Source: Aquarana catesbeiana (Eukaryota > Chordata > Amphibia > Anura > Ranidae). Taken from it: DNA of 64,000 nt. The position numbers and the translations under genes were made by a program. Below the pieces are notes generated by a model that saw only the letters and a list, made by a program, of their open reading frames with translations, was not told the DNA's origin and did no database searches. Location of the stretch: contig NC_133328.1 in the NCBI RefSeq assembly GCF_042186555.1, positions 342,218,035 through 342,282,034 of the forward strand. Direction: 5' to 3'. This document shows, piece after piece, positions 51,479 to 60,504 of the stretch (positions are counted from its first letter, which is position 1; each line of letters opens with the position of its first letter).

Positions 51479-52268
51479 GTGAGACTGCGCAGGGTACACA
51501 GTACAGTAGCTGGAAATACTTCAATGAGCCTACACAAGCACCTGGCTGCAGGTAGCTATACTGTAGGTGAGACTGTGCAGGGTACACAGTACAGTAGCTG
51601 GAAATACTTCAGTGAGCCTACACAAACACGTGACTGCAGGTTGCTATACTGTAAGCGAGACTGTGCAGGGTACATGTACAGTAGCTGGAAATACTTCAAT
51701 GAGCCTACACAAGCACCTGGCTGCAGGTAGCTTTACTGTAGGTGAGACTGCGCAGGGTACACAGTACAGTAGCTGGAAATACTTCAATGAGCCTACACAA
51801 GCACCTGGCTGCAGGTAGCTATACTGTAGGTGAGACTGTGCAGGGTACACAGTACAGTAGCTGGAAATACTTCAGTGAGCCTACACAAACACGTGACTGC
51901 AGGTTGCTATACTGTAAGCGAGACTGTGCAGGGTATATGTACAGTAGCTGGAAATACTTCAATGAGCCTACACAAGCACCTGGCTGCAGGTAGCTTTACT
52001 GTAGGTGAGACTGCGCAGGGTACACAGTACAGTAGCTGGAAATACTTCAATGAGCCTACACAAGCACCTGGCTGCAGGTAGCTATACTGTAGGTGAGACT
52101 GTGCAGGGTACACAGTACAGTAGCTGGGAATACTTCAATGAGCCTACACAAGCACCTGGCTGAAGGTTGCTATACTGTAGGTGAGACTGTGCAGGGTACA
52201 CAGTACAGTAGCTGGAAATACTTCAATGAGCCTACACAAGCACCTGGCTGCAGGTTGCTATACTGTAG
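51479..52268. repeat. Three-monomer (263-bp) higher-order unit near the right edge
   Basis: A triplet of 88+88+87 bp, with one monomer of the ACATGTACAG type and one with ACACAAACACGTGACTGC, repeats at 51479, 51742 and about 52005. Similar triplets occur at 49.1-49.6 kb. Confidence 0.75.
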
Positions 52269-52731
52269 GTGAGACTGTGCAGGGTACACAGTACAGTAGC
52301 TGGAAATACTTCAGTGAGCCTACACAAACATGTGACTGCAGGTTGCTATACTGTAAGCAAGACTGTGCAGGGTACATGTACAGTAGCTGGAAATACTTTA
52401 ATGAGCCTACACAAGCACCTGGCTGCAGGTAGCTTTACTGTAGGTGAGACTGTGCAGGGTGCACAGTACAGTAGATAGAAATACTTCAATGAGCCTACAC
52501 AAGCACCTGGTTGCAGGTTGCTATACTGTAGGTGAGACTGTGCAGGGTACACAGTACAGTAGCTGGAAATACTTTAATGAGCCTACACAAGCACCTGGCT
52601 GCAGTTTGCTATACTGTAGGTGAGACTGTGCAGGGTAGCTGGAAATACTTCAATGGAAATACTGTAAAAACACCTGCCTGCCTGTCAGTATATTAGGAAG
52701 AGAAGAACAGGATCTAGCTAAACTTAATACA

Positions 52732-52733
<2 letters not shown>

Positions 52734-52785
<52 letters not shown>
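52734..52785. repeat. (TA)n microsatellite at right edge of the satellite array
   Basis: A pure TA tract, followed by a shorter one (52806-52815) and then AACTGCAGCTAACTGACTCG. The left edge has (TA)n followed by TACTGCAGCTAGCAGAATCA in the same orientation. Confidence 0.95.
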
Positions 52786-52789
<4 letters not shown>

Positions 52790-52927
52790 ACAACACCTAA
52801 GATGCATATATATATACACAATACACTGTAACTGCAGCTAACTGACTCGACCTCCCTACTCTATCTAACTTAATTTAAATGACACTGTCTGTCTCTCTCT
52901 CTATCTCTCTATCTGAACGCCGGAACA

Positions 52928-53096
52928 CACTATACAAGGCCGTGGTGCAGGCGGCCTTATATAGTGTGGGGCGTGTACTAAACCCCCTGATTCATAATTG
53001 GCCAAAGCCTCTTTGACTTTGGCCCATTACGGCTCTCTGTTCAGACGGCGCTGTGATTGGCCAAGCATGTGGGTCATAGTGCATGCTTGGCCAATC
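52928..53096. other. Three subterminal hairpins at the right end of the giant hAT
   Basis: Hairpin 1 (52928-52966) has CACTATACAAGGCCG against CGGCCTTATATAGTG. Hairpin 2 (52996-53028) has AATTGGCCAAAG against CTTTGGCCCATT. Hairpin 3 (53055-53096) has GATTGGCCAAGCATG exactly complementary to CATGCTTGGCCAATC. The ATTGG boxes inside are CCAAT motifs on the opposite strand, pointing toward the transposase. The region could hold transposase-binding or promoter sites; this is inference. Confidence 0.65.
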
Positions 53097-53246
53097 ATCA
53101 GCCAGCAATGCACTGCGATGCCGCAGTGAATTATGGGCCGTGACGCGCCACTCGAATTAGGCGCGAATGGCCCATATCGTTCGTAATTCGGCGAACGACC
53201 GAACACACGATGTTCAAGTCGAACATGGGTTCGACTCGAACACAAA

Positions 53247-53265
53247 GCTCATCCCTAGTGACTAC
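53247..53265. repeat. Right terminal repeat and target duplication of the giant hAT
   Basis: GCTCATCCCTA (53247-53257) is the exact complement of the left end, followed by GTGACTAC (53258-53265), the right copy of the 8-bp duplication. Confidence 0.85.
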
Positions 53266-53658
53266 ACACCTATTCTGGTAGTTGATGTGTTACATGCTCT
53301 ATGTCACCATGCTTTTGTGCCCCTGATGAAGATTCTGTATGAGTTGAACTGCATTGGGCCTTAGGCCTGATTCACACCTATGCAGGTTGCAGTTTGCATA
53401 TCCCAGGTGCATTTGGCATTTTTCAATACACGTTTTTGATCCATTGAAGTCTATGGAACCAAAAACGAGAAAAAAGTCCATGACCCTTTCCATAAAATGC
53501 ATAGATGTAAACATGATCCATAGGAAACCATGTTAAATGGACTGTAGTGTGTTTCTGCAAAACTGAAAACACACTAAAAAATGTTTGAGGCAATACAAAC
53601 CGTTATATTATTTAGCTTACTGATTTGTCTGTGAATGATGTCATCAAATAGCCTATAA
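53258..53658. mobile_element. Foldback element B, middle part of right arm
   Basis: It continues the arm broken at 10979: 53265-53276 and 53631-53647 are perfect complements of 10499-10510 and 10350-10366. A MITE-like block (about 53361-53588) has no counterpart in the left arm and is annotated separately. Confidence 0.78.
53361..53588. mobile_element. Short palindromic MITE-like insertion in foldback B
   Basis: It begins TTAGGCCTGATTCACACCTA and contains TTGATCCATTGAAGTCTATG and GATCCATAGGAAACCATGTT, wording I associate with an abundant frog MITE whose two ends mirror each other. Here the right end stops at ACTAAAAAATG without the mirrored terminus, so it appears truncated. The left arm of foldback B lacks the block. 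Confidence 0.55.
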
Positions 53659-56520
53659 TAGGGATGAGCTTCGAGTTCGAGTTGAACTCATGTTCGACTT
53701 GAACATCGTCTGTTCGCCAGTTCTCCGAACAGCGAATAATTTGGGGTGTTCGCAGCAAGTTCGAAAGCTGCGGAACACCCTTTAAAAGTCTATGGGAGAA
53801 ATCAAAAGTGCTAATTTTAAAGGCTTATATGCATGATATTGTCATAAAAGGTGTTTGGGGACCTGGGTTCTGCCCCAGGGGACATGGATAAATGCAAAAA
53901 AAAGTTTTAAAAATGGCAGTTTTTTCAGGAGCAGTGATTTAATAATGCTTAAAGTGAAACAAAAAAAGTGTAATATTCCTTTAAATTTCATACCGGGGGG
54001 TGTCTATAGTATGCCTGTAAAGGGGCGCATGTTTCCCGTGTTTAGAACAGTCTGACAGCAAAATGACATTTCAAAGGCAAAAAAGTCATTTAAAACTATT
54101 CGCGGCTAATAATAAATTGCCGGTCCGACAATACACATAAAAGTTCATTGATAAAAATGGCATGGGAATTCCCCACAGGGGAACCCCGAACCAAAATTAA
54201 AAAATAAAATGACATGGGGGTCCCCCTAAATTCCATACCAGGCCCTTCAGGTCTGGTATGGATATTAAGTGGAACCCCCTGCCAAAATTAAAAAAAAAAT
54301 GGCGTGGGGTCCCCCTCAAAATCTATACCAGACCCTTCATATCTGGTATGGATTTTAAAGGGAACCCAGCGCCAAAATTTTTTAAAAAATGGCGTGGGGT
54401 CCCCCCAAAAATCCATACCAGACCCCTATCTGAGCATGCAACCTGGCAGGCCGCAGGAAAAGAGGGGGGATGAGAGAGCTCCCCCCTTCCTGAACCTACC
54501 AGGCCACATGCCCTCAACATTGGGAGAGTGCTTTGGGGTAGCCCCCCAAAACACCTTGTCCCCATGTTGATGGGGACAAGGGCCTCATTCCCACAACCCT
54601 TGCCCGGTGGTTGTGGGGTTCTGTGGGCGGGGGGCTTATCGGAATCTGGAAGCCCCCTTTAACAAGGGGACCCCCAGATCCGGCCCTCCCCCCTGTGTGA
54701 AATGGCAAGGGCCTACCATTTCCCAAAAAAGTGTCAAAAATGTTAAAAATGACAAGAGACAGTTTTTGACAATTTCTTTATTTAAATGCTTCTTCTATCT
54801 TCTTTCTTCTATCTTCTATCTTCTATATTCCTTCGGTTTCTTCCTCCATCTTCTTATTCTTCTGGTTTTTCTGGTTCTTCTGGTTCTTCCTCCGGTGTTC
54901 TTGTCCGGCATCTACCTCCGTGGCGTCTTCTTTCCTTCGTCTTCTGGGCCGCTCCGCATCCAGCTTGATGGGAGGCTCCCGCTGTGTGACGCTTCTCCTC
55001 TTCTGATGGTTCTTAAATAATGGAGGGCGGGGCCACCCGGTGACCCCGCCCTCCTCTGACGCACGGGACTTGACGGGGACTTCCCTGTGGCATTCCCCAT
55101 GACGTCGGAGGGGGCGAACAGGGGAGTCACCGTGCGTCAGGGGGGAGACTGGGTTACCGGGTGGCCCTGCCCTCTTTATTTAAGAACTGTCAGGAGAGGA
55201 GAAGCGTCACACAGCCTCCCATCATGCCATCATGTATGCGGAGCGGCCCGAGGAGAAGAAAGGAAGAAGACGCCGTGAAGGAAGATGCTGGACGGGAACA
55301 CTGGAGGAAGAACCAGAAGAACCAGAAGAACCAGAAGAAGAAGAAGATGGAGGAAGAAACCGAAGGAAGATAGAAGATAGAAGAAAGAAGATAGAAGATA
55401 GAAGAAAGAAGAAGCATTTAAATAAAGGAATTGTCAAAAACTGTCTCTTGTCATTTTTAACATTTTTGTCAGTTTTTTTGTGAAATTGTAGGGCTAATTT
55501 TGTACCCCCTTACCATTTCACACAGGGGGGAAGGCTGGGATCTGGGGGTCCCCTTTTTAAAGGGGTCTTCCAGATTCTGATAAGCCCCCCGCCCGCAGAC
55601 CCCCACAACCTTCGGGCAATGGTTGTGGGAATGAGGCCCTTGTCCCCATCAACATAGGGACAAGGTGTTTTGGGGGGCTACCCCAAAGCACCCTCCCAAT
55701 GTTGAGGGCATGTGACCTGGTACAGTTCAGGAGGGGGGTGCTCTCTCTTCCCCCCTTTTTTCCTGCAGCCTGCCAGGTTGCATGCTTGGATAAGGGTCTG
55801 GTATGGATTTTTGGGGGACCCCATGCCATTTTTTTTTTAATTTTGGCGCTGGGTTCCACTTAAAATCCATACCAGACCTGAAGGATCTGGTATAGATTTT
55901 GAGGGGGACCCCACGCCATTTTTTAAAAAATTTTGGCCGGGGTTCCCCTTAATATCCATACCAGACCTGAAGGCCCTGGTATGGAATTTAGGGGGACCCC
56001 CACGTCATTTTTTTAAAAATTTTGGTTCTGGGTTCCCCTGTGGGGAATTCCCATGCCATTTTTATCAATGTATGTGTATTGTCGGACTGGCAATTCATTA
56101 TTAGCCGCGAGTAGTTTTAAATGACTTTTTTTCCTTTGAAATGTCATTTTGCTGTCAGAATGTTCTAAACACGGGAAACATGCGCCCCTTTATAGGCATA
56201 CTATAGACACCCCCCAGGTACAAAATTTAAAGGAATATTAAACTTTTATTGTTTCACTTTAAGTATTATTAACATCACTGCTCCTGAAAAAACGGCTGTT
56301 TTTAAAACTTTTTTTGCATTGATCCATGTCCCCTGGGGCAGGACCCAGGTCCCCAAACACTTTTTATGACAATAACTTGCATATAAGCCTTTAACATTAG
56401 CACTTTTGAATATCCATGTTCATGTCCCATAGACTTTAACGGTGTTTGCGTGTTCGAACTATTTTTTGCCTGTTCGCATTGTGGTGCGAACCGAACAGGG
56501 GGGTGTTCCGCTCATCCCTA
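53659..56520. mobile_element. 2.9-kb palindromic non-autonomous hAT element
   Basis: It starts TAGGGATGAGC (53659) and ends GCTCATCCCTA (56520). GCCTATAA (53651-53658) and ATCTATAA (56521-56528) flank it, an 8-bp duplication matching at 6 positions. Almost the whole element is an inverted repeat. For example, TGACAAGAGACAGTTTTTGA (near 54750) is mirrored near 55450, and TCTATAGTATGCCTGTAAAG (54002) is mirrored near 56200. The apex is around 55050-55110. The arms include a pyrimidine-rich block (about 54785-54910) mirrored by a purine-rich GAAGAACCAGAA block (about 55290-55420). No transposase is encoded, so it must have moved using a protein made elsewhere. Confidence 0.85.
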
Positions 56521-56590
56521 ATCTATAATGTTTTATATGATACATATATTGATTTTAATAAGGATGTAATAAATGTTTACTTTTTTAACA
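56521..56590. mobile_element. Foldback element B, distal end of right arm
   Basis: ATGTTTTATATGATACATA (56528-56546) and GATTTTAATAAGGATGTAAT (56551-56570) are near-complements of 10321-10339 and 10296-10315. Pairing ends near 56590, taken as the approximate outer end. Confidence 0.75.
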
Positions 56591-57003
56591 CAAAACAATT
56601 TTGATATAGTTGTACTTTGTGCCTAAAAAATCCCAGCCAAAAGAAATAAGGTCTTTGTTCACATATGTAGCGATGAGGCATTGTAATCAACTAGACTAGA
56701 CTATTTACCCTTTCACCTTACTCATTGAGGGTACCCTTTGCAGGGTCTCTTTACTCTCCACTACCTGACCCAGGTATGTTTACATTCTCAGTTCTTCCCC
56801 ATCCCTCCTTCTTGCATCACACCTACCACAAAACACTCTGTGCTTCCAGGTATGAATTGAGCATGAAGCCAAGTGGCCATTCTTTACTCCCTGGAAGTTC
56901 CGTTACTAACCAACACTGTCTATTTTATGCTGGCTGTGACAGAGTATTAATCAGTGGTGGTACCATGGAAAGATAAAGCATAAATGACTGTGGGGTGTGG
57001 GTC
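56591..57003. other. Intergenic, nothing recognised
   Basis: No convincing coding frame, repeat or RNA gene. The longest frame (56725-56976) has no recognisable motif. Confidence 0.5.
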
Positions 57004-57007
57004 TTAA

Positions 57008-57467
57008 CTTCTTCCCATCCACGCTATAGCTGAAAGATGGCTACAGCGTGGACTTACTTTGCTGGGAGGGTGTCCATAGACGTCCTTCCATGCTCGAGTG
57101 GCCTGCGCACACCCTGTAGGGCATGTGCAGCATGTTCTGTGATCAGTGAGTCTATGAGACTCGGCTAATCACAGATCGGAGTAAGGGGTCGATCCCGACC
57201 CCTTACCATGTGATCAGCTGTCAGCCAATGACAGCTGATCATGTGATGTTAAAAATGTCTGTCTTTTTTTGTTTAGCAAAAAATAAAAACCCAAGTTGTG
57301 ATTAAATACCACCAAAAGAAAGCGCAATTTGTGTGAAAAAAATGATAAAAATTGAATTTGAGTACAGTGTAGAATGACCGCGCAATTGTCATTCAAAGTG
57401 TGACAGCGCTGAAAGCTAAAAATTGGTCTGGGCAGGAGGGGGGTTTAAGTGCCCAGTAAGCAAGCAG
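57008..57467. mobile_element. 460-bp TTAA-flanked non-autonomous DNA element
   Basis: It is bounded by TTAA at 57004-57007 and 57468-57471. Internal palindromes include GATCAGCTGTCA with TGACAGCTGATC (57212-57241) and GGGGTCGATCCCGACCCC (57185-57202). An inverted, diverged copy of its right half lies at 59024-59215. TTAA duplications point to the piggyBac or Kolobok superfamilies; the ends are too degenerate to choose. Confidence 0.6.
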
Positions 57468-57471
57468 TTAA

Positions 57472-59023
57472 AAAGAGATTCTTTCACTTTGCTCTAATAG
57501 GGTGGAGTGAAAGGGTCTCTCTTTAACTTGTACATTAATCTCAGTTGCAACTGTAATAAAATACTTTACATACAAATAAAATAAACAAAACCCGGGGCCC
57601 ATAAGATTATTATGTTGAATTTTACAAATTGTTGTTCCCAGAAATAGCAAAATTAATGGTGAATATGTATAACAAAATTTGGATGGTACATTTTCCCTTC
57701 CCTATATTTACAAACACATAAAAAACACCGCTGCACAAGCCATATAAAGACTTTGAACTTATGCTTTCCTATCTCCTAATCTTACTTCACAGCACAATCT
57801 AAATTACTAGCCAAATCTATAACTATAGTCTTTTAGGAAAACTATTTTGCCTGTATTACTAACTGCACATCAAATACATTTTGTACAAGGAAGGCTGTCC
57901 ATTGAAATTAGAATGGCAAGAATTCTATTTTCACGTGTATAAGCCCTAACAACAAATATGTATTATTAAATCTCAATGCTGACAATTGCATAGTGTTTAT
58001 TATCACTCTGGCTCCAAAATGGCTTTGAAGCTGCTTTGCTACAGAAACATCTATATAACTCTCCTCATTTTGTTTTTGCTGTTCATTTGCCTCAGCAATT
58101 TATGAATAGATAATGCTGATTAAACTTGTAAATGAGTAGAAAAACATGTGTAGCAATTAATATTGAAAATGTGAAGCCAAATTACTGTAAGGACTACCTT
58201 CTGTTAAGAAAATGCAGAGACGTTTCAACAATTTTTTTGTATCAAAACCTTTTATGAACTCAACTGCATAGCAACAAGCCTTTAATATGCTTTGATGAAT
58301 GGTATGCCATTTTAAACTCTTACATGACCAGAGCCATTTTGAGAATTGAATACTTTGTTTTTCTTATTTTTGCTACAAAGTGCAGGAGCACCATACAGTA
58401 TAACAGATTGTCTTTCTTATCTTCTTGACAGTAGGAAGAAGATGTTCTTTGTCTTTCTATTACTCCCACACTTTCTCTTCCAAACGTTTTACTTTGAGCT
58501 ACCTGATTTCCATATAAAATCTCATATCTGTCTAACTAATGTCTCTTTCCTTGATGTTATGCCTCCCATATTCAAATATACACTACATTAGAACCATTGT
58601 CAATCCAGGCGATATGACTAGTCCATTCTCTCAAGAGATTACACATACCAAATCCTATTTGGTAAGTAATGCCCTATGATATAGGAATTTCAGACTACAG
58701 TTTATTTTGATTTGATGAGCTATCTTATTTTTGTAACAAGCTTGGTATTGCCATAAAAAATAAATCTCTGTGCAATCAAATTAAAACGTATGTATACATA
58801 TATACATTCATGCATAAACGACACAAAACCATGTTTCATGTCAAAAATCGGCTGACCTGATTGCAATTGTTTCTTTGTTGGCCCGCAGGCTACATTTCAG
58901 CAAGGTATAAACAAAAATTTGCATCTACCACCTGCCTAGCCTCAAGCTGCATATGGAGGAATGTTTATGATGCATTGAGATATGAGCTTATATCAAAGTG
59001 ACAAGGAGTAATAGCCATATTTG
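57472..59023. other. AT-rich intergenic sequence, nothing recognised
   Basis: About 1.5 kb without a supportable gene, RNA or repeat structure. The frame at 58346-58591 (81 codons, Phe/Leu-rich) has no family resemblance and is probably chance. Confidence 0.5.
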
Positions 59024-59215
59024 ACCACTTCAAGTCCAGAAACTTTCACCCCCTTCCAAACCATGGCAATTTTCAGCTTTCAGTGTTGTCACATTTTGAG
59101 TGACAATTACTAAGGCATGCAAAACTGTACCCAAATTTAATTTGTATTATTTTTGTACATATATAGAGGTTTTTTTTTTTGGTGGTATTTAAACACCACT
59201 GGTGATCAGGATGCT
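59024..59215 (-). mobile_element. Fragment of the TTAA-element family, inverted relative to 57008-57467
   Basis: CAGCTTTCAGTGTTGTCACA, GAGTGACAATTACTAAGG and GGTGGTATTTAAACACCACT are near-complements of words in 57290-57450. It is a second, diverged copy in reverse orientation, truncated on its right where the 30-bp repeat starts. Confidence 0.65.
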
Positions 59216-59310
59216 GGTATGGCATATGGTGGTGATCAGAACAATGGTATGGCATATGGTGATGATCAGGATGCTGGTATAGAGTATGGCGGTGATCAGA
59301 ATGCTGGTAT
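59202..59310. repeat. 30-bp minisatellite, about 3.6 copies
   Basis: GGTGATCAGGATGCTGGTAT followed by GGCATATGGT repeats with minor changes (GATGATCAG, AGAGTATGGC). It ends exactly where L1 element 3 begins. Confidence 0.85.
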
Positions 59311-59454
59311 GGGGGGGCGTGGCTTGCACGCAACTGTAATGGCCGCTTAAGCCGTTAGCTCTGTCAGAGACCAGGGAACTATCGACATAACCGGAGGGAT
59401 ACAGAACCACCGGAGCCCATACGGAGCTCCTACCACAAGTCGGAACCTGCCCTC

Positions 59455-60504
59455 ATGCTGTCCCGCAAACGAAAAGACACAAGACAGCCTAGAAAACTCA
59501 CAGACTTCTTCACAATGCCAGATTCAGAGGGGGAGACGTGGCAAGATGGCGGCGGCGGCGAAGCTGCACAGGCCTCATCGTCATACACTGACCTGCCTGA
59601 CGAATCTAATGGAGACTGGGATGACGGAGTGAGACCGCTATCATCCCGGAACCCTTCATCACATAGCTCGCTCTCCAACAGCCCTGCCAAGGCTAGGATG
59701 AGGCTGGATCCGGTCACACAGGCTTCAGGCGCAGTGAGTAACTTTCCCCACACAGACGCTGCAGGCCTCACTACACAGACATCCATAGCAAGCTTTCCAA
59801 CCTCCGGCCAGCCGGTGCTAGACACAGTAGTGAAAGATATGCTACTATCTCTTCAATCATCCCTGATGGTCAATTTCTCCACACTGATACATCAATTTAC
59901 AGCTGAGATGCAAGGCATGGGGGAGAGGGTTCAACATATTGAACACAAGATGGATGAATGCTCTCTGACAGTGAATGACCTCATAGACGCATACAAAGAC
60001 CAAGCTGACGACAACGATCGAATAAAAGCGAAACTCGCGGATCTAGAAGACCGCTCGCGAAGAAATAATATTAAAATTAGAGGGGTTCCTGAAACGGTGC
60101 TTCCTGCTGATCTACCCAAATATGCAGCAGACATGTTTGACAAATTGATCCCTGAAGTATCGCAGATTGAACGCATTGTGGATCGCATTCATCACATACC
60201 AAAACCCAAACACCTTGAGGCATCAGTACCTAGGGACATTCTGATGAAAATTCACTTTTTCCCTACTAAAGAAAAGCTTCTAGCAAAAGCCAGATCTGCA
60301 CCTGATCTCCCAGCACCATATCAGGGCATTCACCTATATGCCGATCTCTCTCAGTACACCCTTAACATGAGAAGACAAATGAAAACCGTTACTAAAGCGC
60401 TTAACAATCATAAGATCTCTTACAAATGGCGCCATCCGGCCACTGTGATGATTACCAAAAATGGTACAACGCACAATGTGTTCAACCTTAAGGAAGGCCT
60501 CTGA
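59455..60504 (+). CDS. L1-type ORF1 protein of element 3
   Basis: An intact 349-residue frame. Residues 10-20 read RQPRKLTDFFT, resembling a PCNA-interacting (PIP) box though the Gln is one place out of register. Residues ~25-120 are acidic, Ser/Thr-rich and probably disordered. Residues ~125-200 have the heptad character of a coiled coil (MGERVQHIEHKMDE). SRRNNIKIRGVPET (201-214) opens the RNA-recognition fold, and IHLYADLSQYTLNMRRQMKT lies in the C-terminal domain. The expected role is binding and packaging element RNA. Unlike ORF2 of the same copy it has no visible lesion. The start at 59455 is chosen because it is the first in-frame ATG and precedes the PIP-like segment. Confidence 0.9.
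   Translation: MLSRKRKDTRQPRKLTDFFTMPDSEGETWQDGGGGEAAQASSSYTDLPDESNGDWDDGVRPLSSRNPSSHSSLSNSPAKARMRLDPVTQASGAVSNFPHTDAAGLTTQTSIASFPTSGQPVLDTVVKDMLLSLQSSLMVNFSTLIHQFTAEMQGMGERVQHIEHKMDECSLTVNDLIDAYKDQADDNDRIKAKLADLEDRSRRNNIKIRGVPETVLPADLPKYAADMFDKLIPEVSQIERIVDRIHHIPKPKHLEASVPRDILMKIHFFPTKEKLLAKARSAPDLPAPYQGIHLYADLSQYTLNMRRQMKTVTKALNNHKISYKWRHPATVMITKNGTTHNVFNLKEGL

Larger units (their letters stand above)
15522..52680. repeat. 88-bp satellite array, about 420 copies, inside the hAT
   Basis: The whole 37.2 kb is head-to-tail copies of an 88-bp monomer. A typical unit reads CTGCAGGTTGCTATACTGTA, GGTGAGACTGTGCAGGGTAC, ACAGTACAGTAGCTGGAAAT, ACTTCAATGAGCCTACACAA, GCACCTGG in order. Sites of frequent change are GGTTGC/GGTAGC, GGTGAG/GGTGCA/GGCGAG/GGTTAG/GGTACA, and AGCTGG/AACTGG/AGCTAG. 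Some monomers are 87 bp (CGTCAAGAG, ACATGTACAG types) or carry a 5-bp CCTAG insertion. CTGCAG (PstI) occurs once in most units. No foreign insertion was seen. Short frames recur on both strands because 88 is not divisible by three and phases rotate every 264 bp; I do not regard them as genes. Confidence 0.97.
10980..53257. mobile_element. Giant 42.3-kb hAT transposon containing a transposase relic and a 37-kb satellite array
   Basis: The ends are exact 11-bp inverted repeats, TAGGGATGAGC (10980-10990) and GCTCATCCCTA (53247-53257), bounded by an 8-bp near-perfect target duplication. Outside the ends, foldback B is continuous. Inside, from left to right, are the terminal region, a 141-bp tandem repeat, a minus-strand hAT transposase relic, (TA)n, an array of the 88-bp monomer, (TA)n, and a right subterminal region with three hairpins. 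About 88% of its length is the array. Most hAT elements are a few kb, so this copy is exceptionally long. The family assignment rests on ends, duplication length and transposase motifs, which agree. Confidence 0.88.

Noticed and set aside
15600..52500. More than a hundred short open frames of 60-97 codons on both strands with similar peptides
   Set aside because: They are frames through the 88-bp repeat. Their starts and stops move with monomer variants, they occur on both strands, and an 88-bp unit rotates phase so each peptide simply repeats the DNA. No signal, domain or codon bias supports coding.
15522..52680. CRISPR-like regular repeats
   Set aside because: Units are contiguous with no unique spacers, the genome is eukaryotic, and the 88-bp period is a plain tandem satellite.
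15522..52680. Centromeric satellite
   Set aside because: The array is bounded by hAT ends and target duplications at a TE-rich site, so a chromosome-scale centromere is not needed to explain it. Higher-order structure alone is not evidence of centromere function.
54304..55483. Several frames in the palindromic hAT, some with Glu/Lys-rich repeats
   Set aside because: They translate the mirrored purine/pyrimidine blocks and appear in matching pairs on opposite arms. No transposase or other domain is present.
58346..58591. 81-codon frame with a hydrophobic start that might be a small secreted or membrane protein
   Set aside because: The Phe/Leu richness follows from local T-rich DNA. There is no family match I know and no supporting context.
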